Below, in pieces: positions 9,504-20,410 of a DNA stretch of 64,000 nucleotides. The DNA comes from Strigamia acuminata. Its lineage: Eukaryota > Arthropoda > Chilopoda > Geophilomorpha > Linotaeniidae. The position numbers and the translations under genes are program-made. Under the pieces are notes generated by a model. It worked only from the letters and a program-made list of their open reading frames with translations, did no database searches and was not told the DNA's origin. Position 1 is the first letter of the stretch. Each line of letters begins with the position of its first letter. The DNA lies in contig OX442324.1 in the NCBI GenBank assembly GCA_949358305.1, forward strand, positions 744,001 through 808,000, in the 5' to 3' direction.

Positions 9504-10225
9504 TTATTATTTAAGAACATTAAATTATTTTACCAGGATTATGTTTACGGAAGCGCCAATAGTCTCACCGAGCACCGCAGCAAACCGTCACGTTAAACCA
9601 ACGTTCATCGCGCGTAATCGCGCGGGATCAGTGCGTCCAGTATACAATGAGTGTTTTAATCTTGTATTTAAATCTTTGTTTGAATGAAATAAAATAACTT
9701 GTAACATTTCAACATTACTGTAATCATATCATGCTGAATTTATTTCCCAACAGATTCCTTTCAATTGGATCAAAAATTAATCTGGTCAGAAATAAGCCTG
9801 TTGTGTGCGTGACAAAAAAATCCCAACTATTCCTAACGTTTCCCACGTGTGGAGATAATAGAAAAAACAAAAGGAGTAAAATAACCCATTACTTTTTTCC
9901 TGAGAATTAATTAATGGAACCAACTGTTATTAGTCAAATTTGTGCACTCCGTATTATAACACTTGATATGTCAAACAACGTCACTTGCTAGCACGAAGCC
10001 CTATACATACAGCGCCTATTGTAGAAAAACTTAGTGTGTTCAAGATGTGTACGTTGATGAATATCCTTTTAGCACCTCATGCTGACAATTTCTATTTGCA
10101 TACAAATACTACTTCCAAGCAGAAGTGAGGCAATCTATGCTAAAACTTAACTCATCAACTCACAAAGGCAGTGTACAAACATGGCGATTACACATCAAGT
10201 GAGTAACAGTTACAGGAAATGTGTT
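9504..10225. other. Non-coding stretch
   Basis: No gene is seen. It may contain copia 3'-terminal sequence near its right end (see the copia fragment that follows), but LTR limits could not be fixed. Confidence 0.3.
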
Positions 10226-10418
10226 ATGTGTAACCACAAAAAACTTCTGCTCCCTAGAAATTAAATAACATTGCATAACTCAACAAATTGCCCAAACACT
10301 TATTAATATAATATCTAACTTCGCAAATAGAATACAACATACACTATTAAAATCTCACATTATCAAAGAACATCATACAATAAAAAAAACTTCACATATG
10401 ATTATTAAACACAAACAT

Positions 10419-10525
10419 TATTTTCCCACAGTAAACATTCCAAGTTCATTGAAAATCTTCTTGAGATTAGGTCCCGGCAACAGCTTAGTAAGAAAATCTG
10501 CCAACATCAGTTCACTAGGTACAGT
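10419..10525 (-). pseudogene. Copia-type RNase H tail, fragment
   Basis: The minus strand from 10525 reads VPSELMLADFLTKLLPGPN and continues to a TAA at 10421-10419. The ADFLTK block and the following LG tail are typical of the C-terminus of Ty1/copia polyproteins. The frame is cut off abruptly at 10525, where unrelated sequence begins, so only the last ~35 codons survive. A 3' LTR would be expected to the left; a TG...CA segment near 10227-10430 is one candidate. Confidence 0.65.
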
Positions 10526-10582
10526 CGTGTTCAAAAAACTGGACCCTCACTCTAGGTGAAATTGTGAGTAATTTTGTATTTT

Positions 10583-10696
10583 GCCACTAGGTGAAACCCC
10601 AGACAAACAGGTATTGATACTTGTATAATACTTGTATAGCATACAAGGGCATACAAGTATTATCACTTGTTTTCGTCTGGTGTTTAACCTAGTGGC
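10583..10696. repeat. Long hairpin / small MITE-like palindrome
   Basis: GCCACTAGGT at 10583 pairs with ACCTAGTGGC ending at 10696. The pairing continues imperfectly through CAGAC/GTCTG to ATACTTGTAT/ATACAAGTAT in the centre. Confidence 0.65.
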
Positions 10697-10941
10697 TGTG
10701 ATATAGTGTTTATATGAATAATTGTAAAGATCGCCACAAGAGGGCGATAGACTGTAAAGTGTGTGACCGAGGATATTAAGGTCGTTGAAGGCCGATTAGA
10801 GTCAGATAGGAATCAAGTACGAATGCGTGTGTGTGTGTCACCTTTATTGGAGAACTATCGGTGGATGATTAAGTGTGTGAGTTGTGGATTTGTGTACGGA
10901 TTGTGGTGTTTGAACTTTCTGCACGCGAGTGAGTTTTCAAG
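10697..10941. other. Probable gypsy 5' leader
   Basis: Sequence upstream of the gypsy gag. No LTR or primer-binding site could be recognised, so the gypsy element appears 5'-truncated or too diverged. Confidence 0.3.
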
Positions 10942-11820
10942 ATGGCGGATGGAGCGAAGCCAGTTGTGGGCGTGGCACCGGGACCGACTAGCTTTGTGCA
11001 ACATTGGGTTTGCCGGTTTTCGACGTTCATGGAGAGGTGGCCACGCAGAGTCAACGATGGACCAGGTGGGTCGGAAGTTTAGAAACGTATATGGTCGCCG
11101 CTGGAATAACGGACGATGCGAGGAAGGCGGTGATATTGCTGCATCATGCAGGAGAGGATATCTACACGGTATATGAGACATTTACGGTGGTGGACGATGC
11201 CTATAAGATGGTAAAAGAGGCGTTGGCAACTTATTTCGCGCCGAGAATTTTGTGCATACAACTTCCGAATAAGTCGACAGAAGGTGGGTGAGTCGTTAGA
11301 TGAATTTCATACCCGCCTCAAACACTTGACTGTTGGATGTGATTTTGCGGATGATAAGAGGGAAATTAAGTCCCAAATCATCGTTGGGACGTCAATTAAT
11401 CACTTGCGTCGCCGAGGCCTCCGAGAAACAGCGTGGAGTTTAAAGGATTTGTTGGATACGGGTCGCGGCTACGAAGTTTCATAGTGGCAGGCGAAACAGA
11501 TGGAGGTAATGAGTAATTCGGAAGGAATGGACGTTAATCTGTTGGGTTTTGGCGGCTCTAGGCGTGGAAGGAATAGAGGAGGCGGCGCAGGTTTATCAAG
11601 AGGAGGTGGACAGGTTAGGAGATGTTTTAATTGTGGGCGAAATTGGCCGCATATGGAGGGACAGGTATGCCCTGCAAAAAGTGTTAAATGTGATAGATGC
11701 GGGAGATTTGGACATTTTGTACGATTTTGTAAATCTAAACAGGACGGTAAAGAGGATGTGAAGCAGAAGGTTAACATCGTGGATAGTGTGCCCCTACGAG
11801 AGGACAGTTTGGAGGATAAT
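10942..11820 (+). pseudogene. Ty3/gypsy gag, broken
   Basis: Capsid-like protein of a gypsy retrotransposon, in pieces. The block at 11004-11260 reads FDVHGEVATQSQRWTRWVG and then LLHHAGEDIYTVYETF, a signature of many animal gypsy gags. A frame change near 11265-11290 leads to GESLDEFHTRLKHL and SQIIVGT. An in-frame TAG at 11482-11484 follows YEVS. The same frame then resumes with a Gly/Arg-rich stretch and two zinc-knuckle-like cysteine clusters (CFNCGRNWPH...C and CDRCGRFGHFVRFC). Only the second has the full CX2CX4HX4C spacing. At least two shifts and one stop make it non-functional. The pol frame begins one frame away downstream, as is usual for the family. Confidence 0.8.
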
Positions 11821-11828
11821 GTGCCAAT

Positions 11829-12907
11829 ATGGAATATTGGTTTGGTCGGCTCGCGGAAGGGAATGTCGAAGGTGGAGTTGTTAGTGGGAAAACAGAAGCG
11901 AAAATATCGTTTGTGGTGGATTCGGGTACGTCCGTGGACATTATAAGTAGGGAGGTTTTCAAGCAGCTGAGACCGGTGCCAGAGTTGAGGAGGAGTGAGA
12001 TTCGATTGTTGCCATACGGAGCAACGGAGCCGCTACCTGTGTTGGGACGGATGAGGACGAAGTTGAGAGGTAGAGATAAGGAGGACATTGTGGTGGACTT
12101 GTTTGTGGTCAATTGTCAGGGAGAATCTTTATTGAGTTATGAGACAGCGCGCCGTCTGGAGGTTATTGTGGCGGTTAATAATGTCGAACAAAGAAATTTG
12201 GCGGTGCAGATAGAGAATCAATACCCAGAATTATTTTATGGAATAGGGAAATTGGTTGGGCGCCAGGTTCAACTGCATGTGGACGAATCGGTGACACCAG
12301 TGGTTCAAAGATATAGACCGTTACCACTTAATCTGAGACGGAAAGTGGAGAAAGAATTGATGCGGCTGGTGGAAATGAATATCATTGAAAGGGTGGATGA
12401 TTCGATGGGGCCCACGTCATGGATATCGCCGATAAACGTAGTGGACAAACCAAAAGATCCGGATCCGGATGTGATTCGTATATGTATGGACGCTAGAGAA
12501 GTAAATCGAGCAATCAAGAGGGTGCGACATACGTCTTCAAGATTGGAGGATCCTATTTCGATGGCTGAGGAAGCGACAGTGTTTTCGAAATTAGATTTAA
12601 ACCACGGATTTCATCAGTTGGAACTGGACGAGGTGTCGCGTCAATATATGGTTTTTAAGACACATGTGGGTTTGTTTTGCTTTAAGCGATTGGGTTTCGG
12701 GGTGAATTCGGCACCGGAAATGTTCCAGGACTCCGTGGAATAGGTGATCGAAGAGGTGGATAATACCATAAATATAGTGGATGACATTTTCGTTGTGGGG
12801 AAGGAAAATGGCGATCACGTGGTGGCGTTACACGGAGTGTTGCGGAGGTTGAAGGACAAGAGGCTTACGTTAAATCGGCAGAAGTGCGAGTTTGGGAGGA
12901 AGGAGTT
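11829..12907 (+). pseudogene. Ty3/gypsy pol, first part (protease and RT)
   Basis: Aspartic protease followed by reverse transcriptase. The protease motif FVVDSGTSVDI is at about residue 28 of the 304-codon frame. RT blocks follow in order: MDAREVNRAI, SKLDLNHGFHQLEL and GFGVNSAPEMFQ. A TAG at 12741-12743 interrupts the frame just before INIVDDIFVVG, where the catalytic Y/I-V-D-D motif lies. The same frame then runs on to KCEFGRKE, where it is cut by the large LTR element at 12908. Joining 12907 to 22316 restores the pol frame (KE then LVRH), which shows this gypsy copy was the insertion target. Confidence 0.85.
12904..12907. other. Target-site duplication AGTT (left)
   Basis: AGTT immediately precedes the left LTR. 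The same four bases follow the right LTR at 22312-22315. Confidence 0.75.
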
Positions 12908-14808
12908 TGTGACGGTGACGACCACAACTCCCATTTAACAATGGTACCGGGAAGAGATCGCAATAAATAAACAGTGAATACAATACGAGATAAATACAAG
13001 ACAGTTTATTGTTGGTAAACAATAATATCAAGGCTAAATTATACATAGGACTAATGCCGACATTTGGCAAGTTAAATCAGCTATTAAACTATACAAAGAA
13101 TTGGCCAACTGGCCCTAGAATAATATCACTACGGGTCTGGAATATGGGAGCGGTTTCCCCATCGCTCGACCTGATTATAGATGTCATCTTAAGCCGGATG
13201 GCTGTGTCCTGGAGTCCGATACGGCTTCGCTGGTTTCCTTGGTTCGCTGTGTAAACTATCGCACGTCGATAAATCGAATGATCTGAGCATTGCGGTTGAC
13301 TTTGTCTGCACCGCCACAACTTTGGGAGGATATTGGTGTAAGTAAATGTATTCATTTACTTATCAATATTCCACTTATGAATTATATTTAATTCATATCG
13401 TTGTGAATTCTTATTTAGATATTTCGGGAATAAGTTGTCGTCAACTTATCGGTTATATTGAGTTCAATATGAGATTAAGTCTTCTGACTTGATTTTGGTC
13501 CAACTGGTTGTCGAGTTTAAGTTTTGCTGTTATAAATAAAATGAAGATTAAGCTTCCCGTCGCAACACACAATTGCCATCGATTAGAATATACGCCTTGC
13601 CATGCAGAACGGTATCAAGCGTCCCCGGCGTCGCAGCACGGTCGTCCATCGAGTGGTTGACGGTACCACGTACACAGGGGTCGATAGCTCGCGGCTCCGC
13701 ACAGCAGTTTTATCTCTCGCGGTACTAATAATAGACCGACTGCTTTGGCATCGAATACCATGAGAATCAGCTTGCCAAACACTTGGTGCTACTCGTGGTT
13801 ACTGTAAAACAGACTGCTTTGGCACCATCAGGTGAAGGAACCGATTCTCAACAATACCGATGCTACTCGTGGTAACGGAATACGTTCATACCGAAAAAGA
13901 CAACTTGGTCCTGTCCGGAGGATACTGAATTGCACAACGGCGGGTTCTCCTTCGGCGTCGCAACCGTAAACTGTAACATTTATGCAACATAATGATCCCA
14001 GCACTTCGACTTCAATTGCCGGCGGTGGCATGATTCTGTAGAATCATGCAACGGTTCTTTGCGAATAAATCAACAAAGAACCAAAAGGTTTTTTACGTGA
14101 ACAACGAATCATACTTCTTAAGTAACAATACCAAACAGAAATAATCAAACAGAGCTGCAGAATGGCCGGTTGTTTGGGTTTATATAACCTGACTGGATTA
14201 AGGATTAATCCAGTTATCCAATTGGAACATGGGTTCCACGAATCCCTCCAATCCCGTATCACCGGAAGTGGATACGGAGGAACAATGTGCTAATTCTCAC
14301 CACAACCGGAACTGGATACCCAGGACCGGAAATGGATCCACCAATCAGATCTATTGGTTGATCGATTGATCACCAAATGTCCTGTCCCGCAGAAAATGGA
14401 AGTTACATTGTATTTAACATCACAAGACATTAATATATCTTTATATTAATGTTCACAAAGCTTCGTTTCATTCTAGTAAATATAGTTTTATATTTATTTA
14501 CATGTTTTATATTCATATCTTGAATTTGCCGCTAAATCGTAATCGCGCCATCTTGTGGCAACATTGCGCATTGACAAATGCGGTTTTAGCAGACGACTCT
14601 TCGTGATTCGGCCGGAATCCTTTGATATCAAGTAGGAATGAGTGTTTATTCTTAATAAACGAACATCTTTGTATTTGAAACATCATAAATAACTTTATTC
14701 CAGACATTTATCAGTTTTACACAGAATATCTTCGAGATATCATGATAATGGCGCAACAGCGCTTCTTTCTAAGAAAATAGGCATTTATAGCCATTGTAAA
14801 CCGTCACA
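12908..14808 (-). repeat. 3' LTR of the LARD-like element
   Basis: 1901 bp, same as 20411-22311. Short frames inside it occur identically in both copies and are not genes. A hairpin-forming repeat around GACTGCTTTGGCA occurs twice (near 13738 and 13811). Confidence 0.9.
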
Positions 14809-14820
14809 CATCCCCCTTAA
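14809..14820 (-). other. Polypurine tract of the LARD-like element
   Basis: Plus strand CATCCCCCTTAA directly follows the left LTR, i.e. TTAAGGGGGATG on the minus strand, ending exactly at the LTR boundary. This sets the element's orientation. Confidence 0.7.
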
Positions 14821-15402
14821 TAACACAATTATATAAAATTTTATAGAGTTTTCGTTATTCTCCTAATTAGCATAAATGCTATTTTCGGACTTGATGTATC
14901 TTGGAGATACCGTGACTTCCAATTTCGAATTTGAGCTTACATAAACTAACTTGAATTATCTAAGTTCTGATTTTCTGCCGAAATAATCTTTTCTAATAGC
15001 CTAAATTCAAGTCCAGAATTTATTTCCAAGTCTTCTTTTTGAAGAAACTTTCGTCATACATAAAATCATCATTTGTGTTATCACAAAATATTTATTTCAT
15101 ATGCCTAGTCAGATGTATCGCTATAAATATACAATAAATAGCTTTTAGATGATAAGAGTTGACAATTAAGAAATCATAATTGTCCCCCTTAATTGTCATG
15201 ACCGGAGTCACTTGGTATTCTTTGTACAATTGACTAATTTAATTAAACTAGTTGTCTTAATAATGTAGCATTACTTTTCAAAATTTTGTTAATTCTAACT
15301 TTTATATTTTGTCCCCCTTTTCTTTAGAAGAGAGGTCATGATTTTTAGAAGAGGATTTTCTGTTTACACTATAATCGGGGAATCTTTGTGTATCATATCA
15401 TG
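14821..15402 (-). other. 3' non-coding part of the LARD-like element
   Basis: A/T-rich. Further copies of the purine-tract word (CCCCCTT on the plus strand) lie near 15184 and 15314. No gene is seen. Confidence 0.5.
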
Positions 15403-16896
15403 TTAATCAACATGATTCTTTGCTAAATATTGAGCTCGCATATTTGCAAATTTCCGAGATCTCTCAGCCTGCTGTACTGATTTCTTTCGACGTTTTTTCT
15501 TTGGGCAGTTACACACAGTGTACTCACTTGGCAGTGTAAATGACCGTGACGACCCAACTTTTTGTTTTAGGTCATCTCTGGAAAACCATACATGAATGGG
15601 ACCCTCATTGGAAAACCATACGTGGAAAGGACCCATATTTGGAATTGTGAAATCCCGCAACAAACGAGGGGATCTATATTTGACTCTAAGTCGTGGAACT
15701 GATGATTGGAAACCTGGGTTTTCAGTCAGTTTTTGAACATGTTGGTTTGTACTTGAAGTTTCTTCATCACCAGCTGGACTTGGTGACCGAAAACGCTTTT
15801 TTGAAGTTCTTAATTCCTCTCGTTGAGATGAATTATTCTGGATATTGCAGGGTTGCTTTCCAGACGCAAATTGTTGTATCTCCGTCAGATTGACGACTGG
15901 GACGGGTTTTAGTCGTTGGTTACGGTATTGATTTCGAAATACGAATTGTTGCGCTTCGTTTATATTTTTAAATTCAGCTGAATTTAACTGGTATTGTTTA
16001 CAATACTGTTCGAATTGATACCGGATCTCCCGTGGGTTAGTCAAAAAACTTTCTTTTTTAGGTTTAAAATCATTCTCATTATCGTGTTGGTAATACTTTT
16101 TCAAGGGAAAAGTTTGCTTGACCTTTTTTCGATTTGAAATGGGCGTTAGGTAGAATTGTCTTGGCTGGGGACTCTTCTTGGTAGACAAATCATACGTCCG
16201 CAAACATGAGTTTGTGATCGGCGATCGGGCACGTTGTTGTACGTTATTTGACTGCAAATGTTTGTTTGGAGTCCGAATATCTTTCCTTTGCGTTGATATT
16301 GGTGGCCCAAAACTTTTGTTTACGGTTCCCAATTCTTTTGATAGCGGTAGGTTAATCGACAGATTAAGGCTAGCCACATATCGTTGTGCTTCAGCTGGAT
16401 TAGCATATCGAACTGAAATTAGCTGATCTCGATTGTAAACGAGTTTTAATTTGTTCTGAACAACCGACTGGTTAGTTAACGAACTCTCTGGATGAGAATT
16501 ATTAGGTTTATAATTCTCTTCCCCCTTATCTACCGAATTAGGTGGTTTAAACTTTTCTAACTTAGATCCCCTACTGGATGTTTGAAACATAGTATGAGAA
16601 TCTTGATTCACTAAGTTTCGGCTGTATGTTTGTGGATTCCGTACTGGATCTTGATGTGAAGATTGAGATTGGGTACGATCTCGCCAGTTCCTAGCTTTTA
16701 CATAGTCTGAAGCTTCGATTATATTTTTAAACTTGGTTTTATCCAGTCCATGACGATTACAATACAGAGTAAAATGATCGGGAATCTTTTCTGTTTGATC
16801 GCCAAGTGGTACAGAACTTAAATTTAAGTTTGTCTGCTTATTATTTCCTTTTGGATCGATCATATTCAATGGTTTTTGAGCCATAAAAAAATTCAA
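15403..16896 (-). CDS. Orphan 497-residue protein of the LARD-like element
   Basis: No family recognised. The frame is intact from an ATG at 16896 to a TAG at 15405-15403 and is the only long one in the element. The protein is rich in Asn, Gln, Ser, Lys and Arg and looks largely disordered. It has no signal peptide or membrane segment. A 30-residue module appears three times, at about residues 41-70, 148-177 and 293-322. It has a pattern of aromatic-Tyr-Cys, then FKNI.EA..YV. The first and third copies read TKFKNIIEASDYV and AEFKNINEAQQFV; the middle one, VRYANPAEAQRYV, is more diverged. The FK.F...EEA..F/YV pattern weakly resembles the RNA:DNA-hybrid-binding domain at the N-terminus of RNase H1; this is only a suggestion. 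Residues 420-440 hold a direct duplication (GPFHVWFSN, GPIHVWFSR). Residues 465-472 (PKKKRRKK) look like a nuclear localisation signal. A role in packaging, RNA binding or regulation of the element is inferred from position alone. Confidence 0.6.
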   Translation of the reverse strand: MNFFMAQKPLNMIDPKGNNKQTNLNLSSVPLGDQTEKIPDHFTLYCNRHGLDKTKFKNIIEASDYVKARNWRDRTQSQSSHQDPVRNPQTYSRNLVNQDSHTMFQTSSRGSKLEKFKPPNSVDKGEENYKPNNSHPESSLTNQSVVQNKLKLVYNRDQLISVRYANPAEAQRYVASLNLSINLPLSKELGTVNKSFGPPISTQRKDIRTPNKHLQSNNVQQRARSPITNSCLRTYDLSTKKSPQPRQFYLTPISNRKKVKQTFPLKKYYQHDNENDFKPKKESFLTNPREIRYQFEQYCKQYQLNSAEFKNINEAQQFVFRNQYRNQRLKPVPVVNLTEIQQFASGKQPCNIQNNSSQREELRTSKKRFRSPSPAGDEETSSTNQHVQKLTENPGFQSSVPRLRVKYRSPRLLRDFTIPNMGPFHVWFSNEGPIHVWFSRDDLKQKVGSSRSFTLPSEYTVCNCPKKKRRKKSVQQAERSRKFANMRAQYLAKNHVD

Positions 16897-19889
16897 AATC
16901 TGACGATTTTAATTCTTTAATTTATAAAGAAGACGAATATAATACACTTTTCAACAAGAAACACTTCTAAACTTTACTTTTGACAAAATAAAATTAAACT
17001 TCGCGTTTGTTTGACACGTGTTAGCTTTTGCAGGTTACACGGCACACAAAATTCGAATCGTGACTGAAATCGGGACGGCGTGGTCAAGATGACTCTGGAA
17101 CACGTCTTCTGGTCTGGTCTGGATGCGAATGATCAGTATCTGATCTGGTCCTCCTTTAATAGCAGGGGGCTGGGGATCCCTAGATCTCCCAACTTCTGAT
17201 TGGCGGATGTTAGTGTCGGCCAATGGTATAAAGGACGTTACATCTATTTAGTAGTTCTCTACTAAGTCCGTTCCCTTCGAGATTCAATTTTACCGATAAA
17301 ATAAAATTCCTTCGGGAAGACATTCGTAAAATATTGTATTTTTCAAATGAAAATAAAATAAACTTACTTCAATCTTCTTGAACTTTGGGATTTTTACCAA
17401 TCCAAATAATTAAATAACTTTTCTTCAAAAAATATTTTTCTTTTAATTATTCCGTTAGTGTGTGATATCGTTACAACCACAACTTTTAATAAAGTTTTCT
17501 CAAACTCTCAATTTTTCTTATTCTTATTCAATTATCGTTCAAATAATCATTCCTTTGTAATTGAAATCTATTTTCGATTCCCAACATTGTGTATTCATTT
17601 CCAATAGGAAGAATAATTTGACCAAGTCTTTACTTTTTCGGGTTTAAATTCCATTTTTCGAGTGTGAAAAAATAAATTTTCACCATCCATCTCCCCCTTT
17701 TTTAACAAATTTTTTTAACAAATAAAAATTCGTTAAAATTCTTTAAATTTGTTTTGCGAGAAAAATTATCTAATTCTCTAATCTTCCAAAAGAAAATATT
17801 CGAAATTTTACTTTAAACGATAAAGTTATTGGTACAAATGTGTACTTGTTTTTCGGGAGAAAACTATTCGACAATCCTTTAGACTTTTGGGTAAAAATTA
17901 TTCATCAAATCTTTCTTTTTTGATGACAATTGCTTTGATTTTTCGAAAGAAAATATCTAGCTAAATTCCACTTTTCCTGAGCGGACAATTGTTTTCACAA
18001 TTAGTTATTCCTTTGCGATATTTACGAAGGACGTGTCTTTGATTATTCGTTTTAATAATTTTCGTCCCCCTTATCTCTAATAACGAGATGTTTTTGCAGA
18101 GATCTTTTATCTTTTGAATGAAAGAATATTTAAATCTCAATTGTCGTAAATACCTTCATCTGCTGCAGCATTTCCTCAATTTGAACTTTTCAAATGAAAA
18201 GGCAAATCTGGAGAACTTTCACTGTCAAACTTCTATTCCTATCGCGCCAAAATTCGTAATTCACTGGTTTGGAATTCCGTATAACACGTGACACAATAAC
18301 AGTATCGATGTCACAATTAAGCAGTTTACTACTCGGTCCGCGCGAGGACATGTAAATTACTTTTTTCCGATAAAAATAATTTTTCTTTGAAAAATATTTG
18401 AAATTGATTTTTCACAACTACTTTTGAATGAAATAAAATGAAGTTATTCCAACTTTTCGTTAATTGCTCACACATAACATTCCCTTTACTGTGGGATTTG
18501 CATCGAAATTCCATTTTTAAAGAACCTTTCTTTTACTTATCGCAAATAAAACATATTCAATCGTTTTTCTGATTAAACTTTAACACGTAAATTACGAACG
18601 AAATATATGATGACATTCCATTAACCTTTAGGAAAATTGACTAAATTCTTAATTTTTAGAGAAAAATAATGTATCTAGAATCTTTCCTTTTCCGAATAAA
18701 ATCTATGTTCAAAATAGAAGATAAATCTTGTGCAATTCTTAGTTTTTTCGAATGGAAAAATACAACTTTTCATCAGCGGTGATTTATTTGATTTTTCCGA
18801 AAGAAAAATAATTACTTTGAAACTTATTTTCTTCGTTTAAATCAGCTATCTGATTTTAAAGCTTCAATCCAATTAAAAAATATTCGCTCCGTAAATATTT
18901 CATGTGGCAAAGTTCATAGCCACAAATGGATTTGTTATTCCGGTTTTAAGAAATCATGTGGGAAAATGTCCGATTAGATTACTAAAAATATTCGTTGTTT
19001 TTCAAACAGCTAAATTTCATTTAGAAATTCTCAAAATTTGGGAGACCCAAATATCGTTGGAAACTTAAAACACTGTTAAATTTCCGAAAGGAAAGATTGA
19101 ATGAAATCCTTTTACTTTTCCGAGGGAAAGCGTTTATCGTGATTCGTAACTTTCAATGTAAAAAATACTATTCTACGTGGTCGGCAACTTCATTCGCCGC
19201 CATTTTATATTTTCTTAATTTCCATTGTCCCGAAGGAAAAAATGTACTTTTTGTGAAAATAGTTAATTCCTTCAAATAAAGGTAATATTCATTTCGATTT
19301 GCAAATCTTTTCTGCGAAATGGAGTGTGTTGTTTTTCTCCAACAACTAAATTATCTTTGGTACCGATGGCAGTGGAAAAATTAGTTCGCGACACTTAAAT
19401 AAATCTCTACGAACCTTCTGTAACATTTCTCCGCTGTCTTTTATCTGTTGTCCGCCATAATTTCCAAGCATTCGTTCGCACCTTGCGTTGAAGGTTTGAG
19501 TAGCTTCCCTGCTGCGTTTGATACGGAGATCGACGCGTATTGCTATGGCGCGTGGTCGCTGGCTATCGGTGTCGACGTACAGTTACAAGAAACTTAATTT
19601 CTTGTAAATATTTCCAAATAGTTGCGGTGTTTTCTTCGTTTTAACTTTTCAGGTGGAAAGATAAATTCGTAAGAAGTCCGCCTTCTAAACTTGTATGTTT
19701 TTAGCTTTTCGAAATAAAACAAACTTCGAAAAAAAAATATCTGTATTCTTATTTCACTCGAAACTTTTTTGATTTCTTATTTAAAATACTTCGTATTCCT
19801 TAAATTGTCGAACGAAAATAGTAAAGAGAGTTCACTAAACGTTTCCATTTCGTCAGTTTAACTTTTCACATGAAAATATAAACTGAAAA
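16897..19889 (-). other. Long non-coding leader of the LARD-like element
   Basis: About 3 kb between the 5' LTR region and the ORF. It is A/T-rich, with stops in all frames and no coding motif. More purine-tract words (CCCCCTT on plus) occur near 17695 and 18064, and one lies within the ORF near 16513. Many short stretches of the form TTTTTCGAA..AAA recur in diverged form, suggesting old local duplications. It may carry packaging and dimerisation signals, by analogy with retroelement leaders. Confidence 0.5.
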
Positions 19890-20154
19890 TCTATTTGTCT
19901 GTTTTAACTAAAATTTTTTAGTTAATATCGGATTCAAGATTCGCTTTTGCAATTCGATCGAATTAATTTGCAACCTATTTCAGTGATCGTGTGATAGGTC
20001 TATAACTTCCGAAATTCCTAGTTAAAGGACTGTTTTGGTGTTTCTCAAGAAAATAAACATGGTTTGAAACTTGTCTGTTTTTTAACTAAATCTTTTAGTT
20101 AAATATTTATCTCAAAATTCACTTTTACAATTCTATCGAATTTAATTGCAACCT

Positions 20155-20173
20155 AATCTCGGTGGGACCTCCA
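20155..20173 (-). other. Second, internal copy of the tRNA-Gln primer-binding site
   Basis: The same 19 bases AATCTCGGTGGGACCTCCA occur again 235 bases further into the element, followed by CGTGTGAGATTAGG. It lies in the middle copy of the tandem leader repeat. Confidence 0.75.
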
Positions 20174-20389
20174 CGTGTGAGATTAGGTGGTAGTCTTTGA
20201 AATCCCTAAAATCTTCAAACGAAAATAATGAAGGAAAATCTACTACGTATTTCTATTTCATCAGTTTAACTTCTTCACATGGAAATATAAACTGAAAATT
20301 TAATCTGTCTATTTTTAACTTAAATCTTTTAGTTAAATATTTATCTCCAATATTCACTGTTGCAATTCAATCGAATTTAATTGCAACCT

Positions 20390-20408
20390 AATCTCGGTGG
20401 GACCTCCA
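20390..20408 (-). other. Primer-binding site, tRNA-Gln type
   Basis: The plus strand reads AATCTCGGTGGGACCTCCA, which is the 3' end of animal tRNA-Gln including CCA. The minus-strand element RNA would pair with it. It begins 2 bases inside the 5' LTR (20411-22311). Confidence 0.8.
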
Positions 20409-20410
20409 CG

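Larger units (their letters stand above)
19890..20410 (-). repeat. Three diverged tandem copies of the PBS-proximal leader
   Basis: A block starting near GTCTGTTTTAACT, then TTTTAGTTAAATAT, a TTGCAATTC.ATCGAATTTAATT stretch and ending GCAACCTAATCTCGGTGGG occurs three times. The copies start at about 19897, 20072 and 20304. The last two both contain the full tRNA-complementary site followed by CGTGTGA; the first has it degraded (CCTATTTCAGTGATCGTGTGA). Confidence 0.7.

Noticed and set aside
10763-11176. Plus-strand 137-codon frame over gypsy gag
   Set aside because: It is out of frame with the FDVHGEV gag block; a shadow.
12908-14808. Short ORFs inside the LARD-like LTRs as candidate genes
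   Set aside because: All are under 90 codons, lie on both strands, and are simply duplicated with the LTR.
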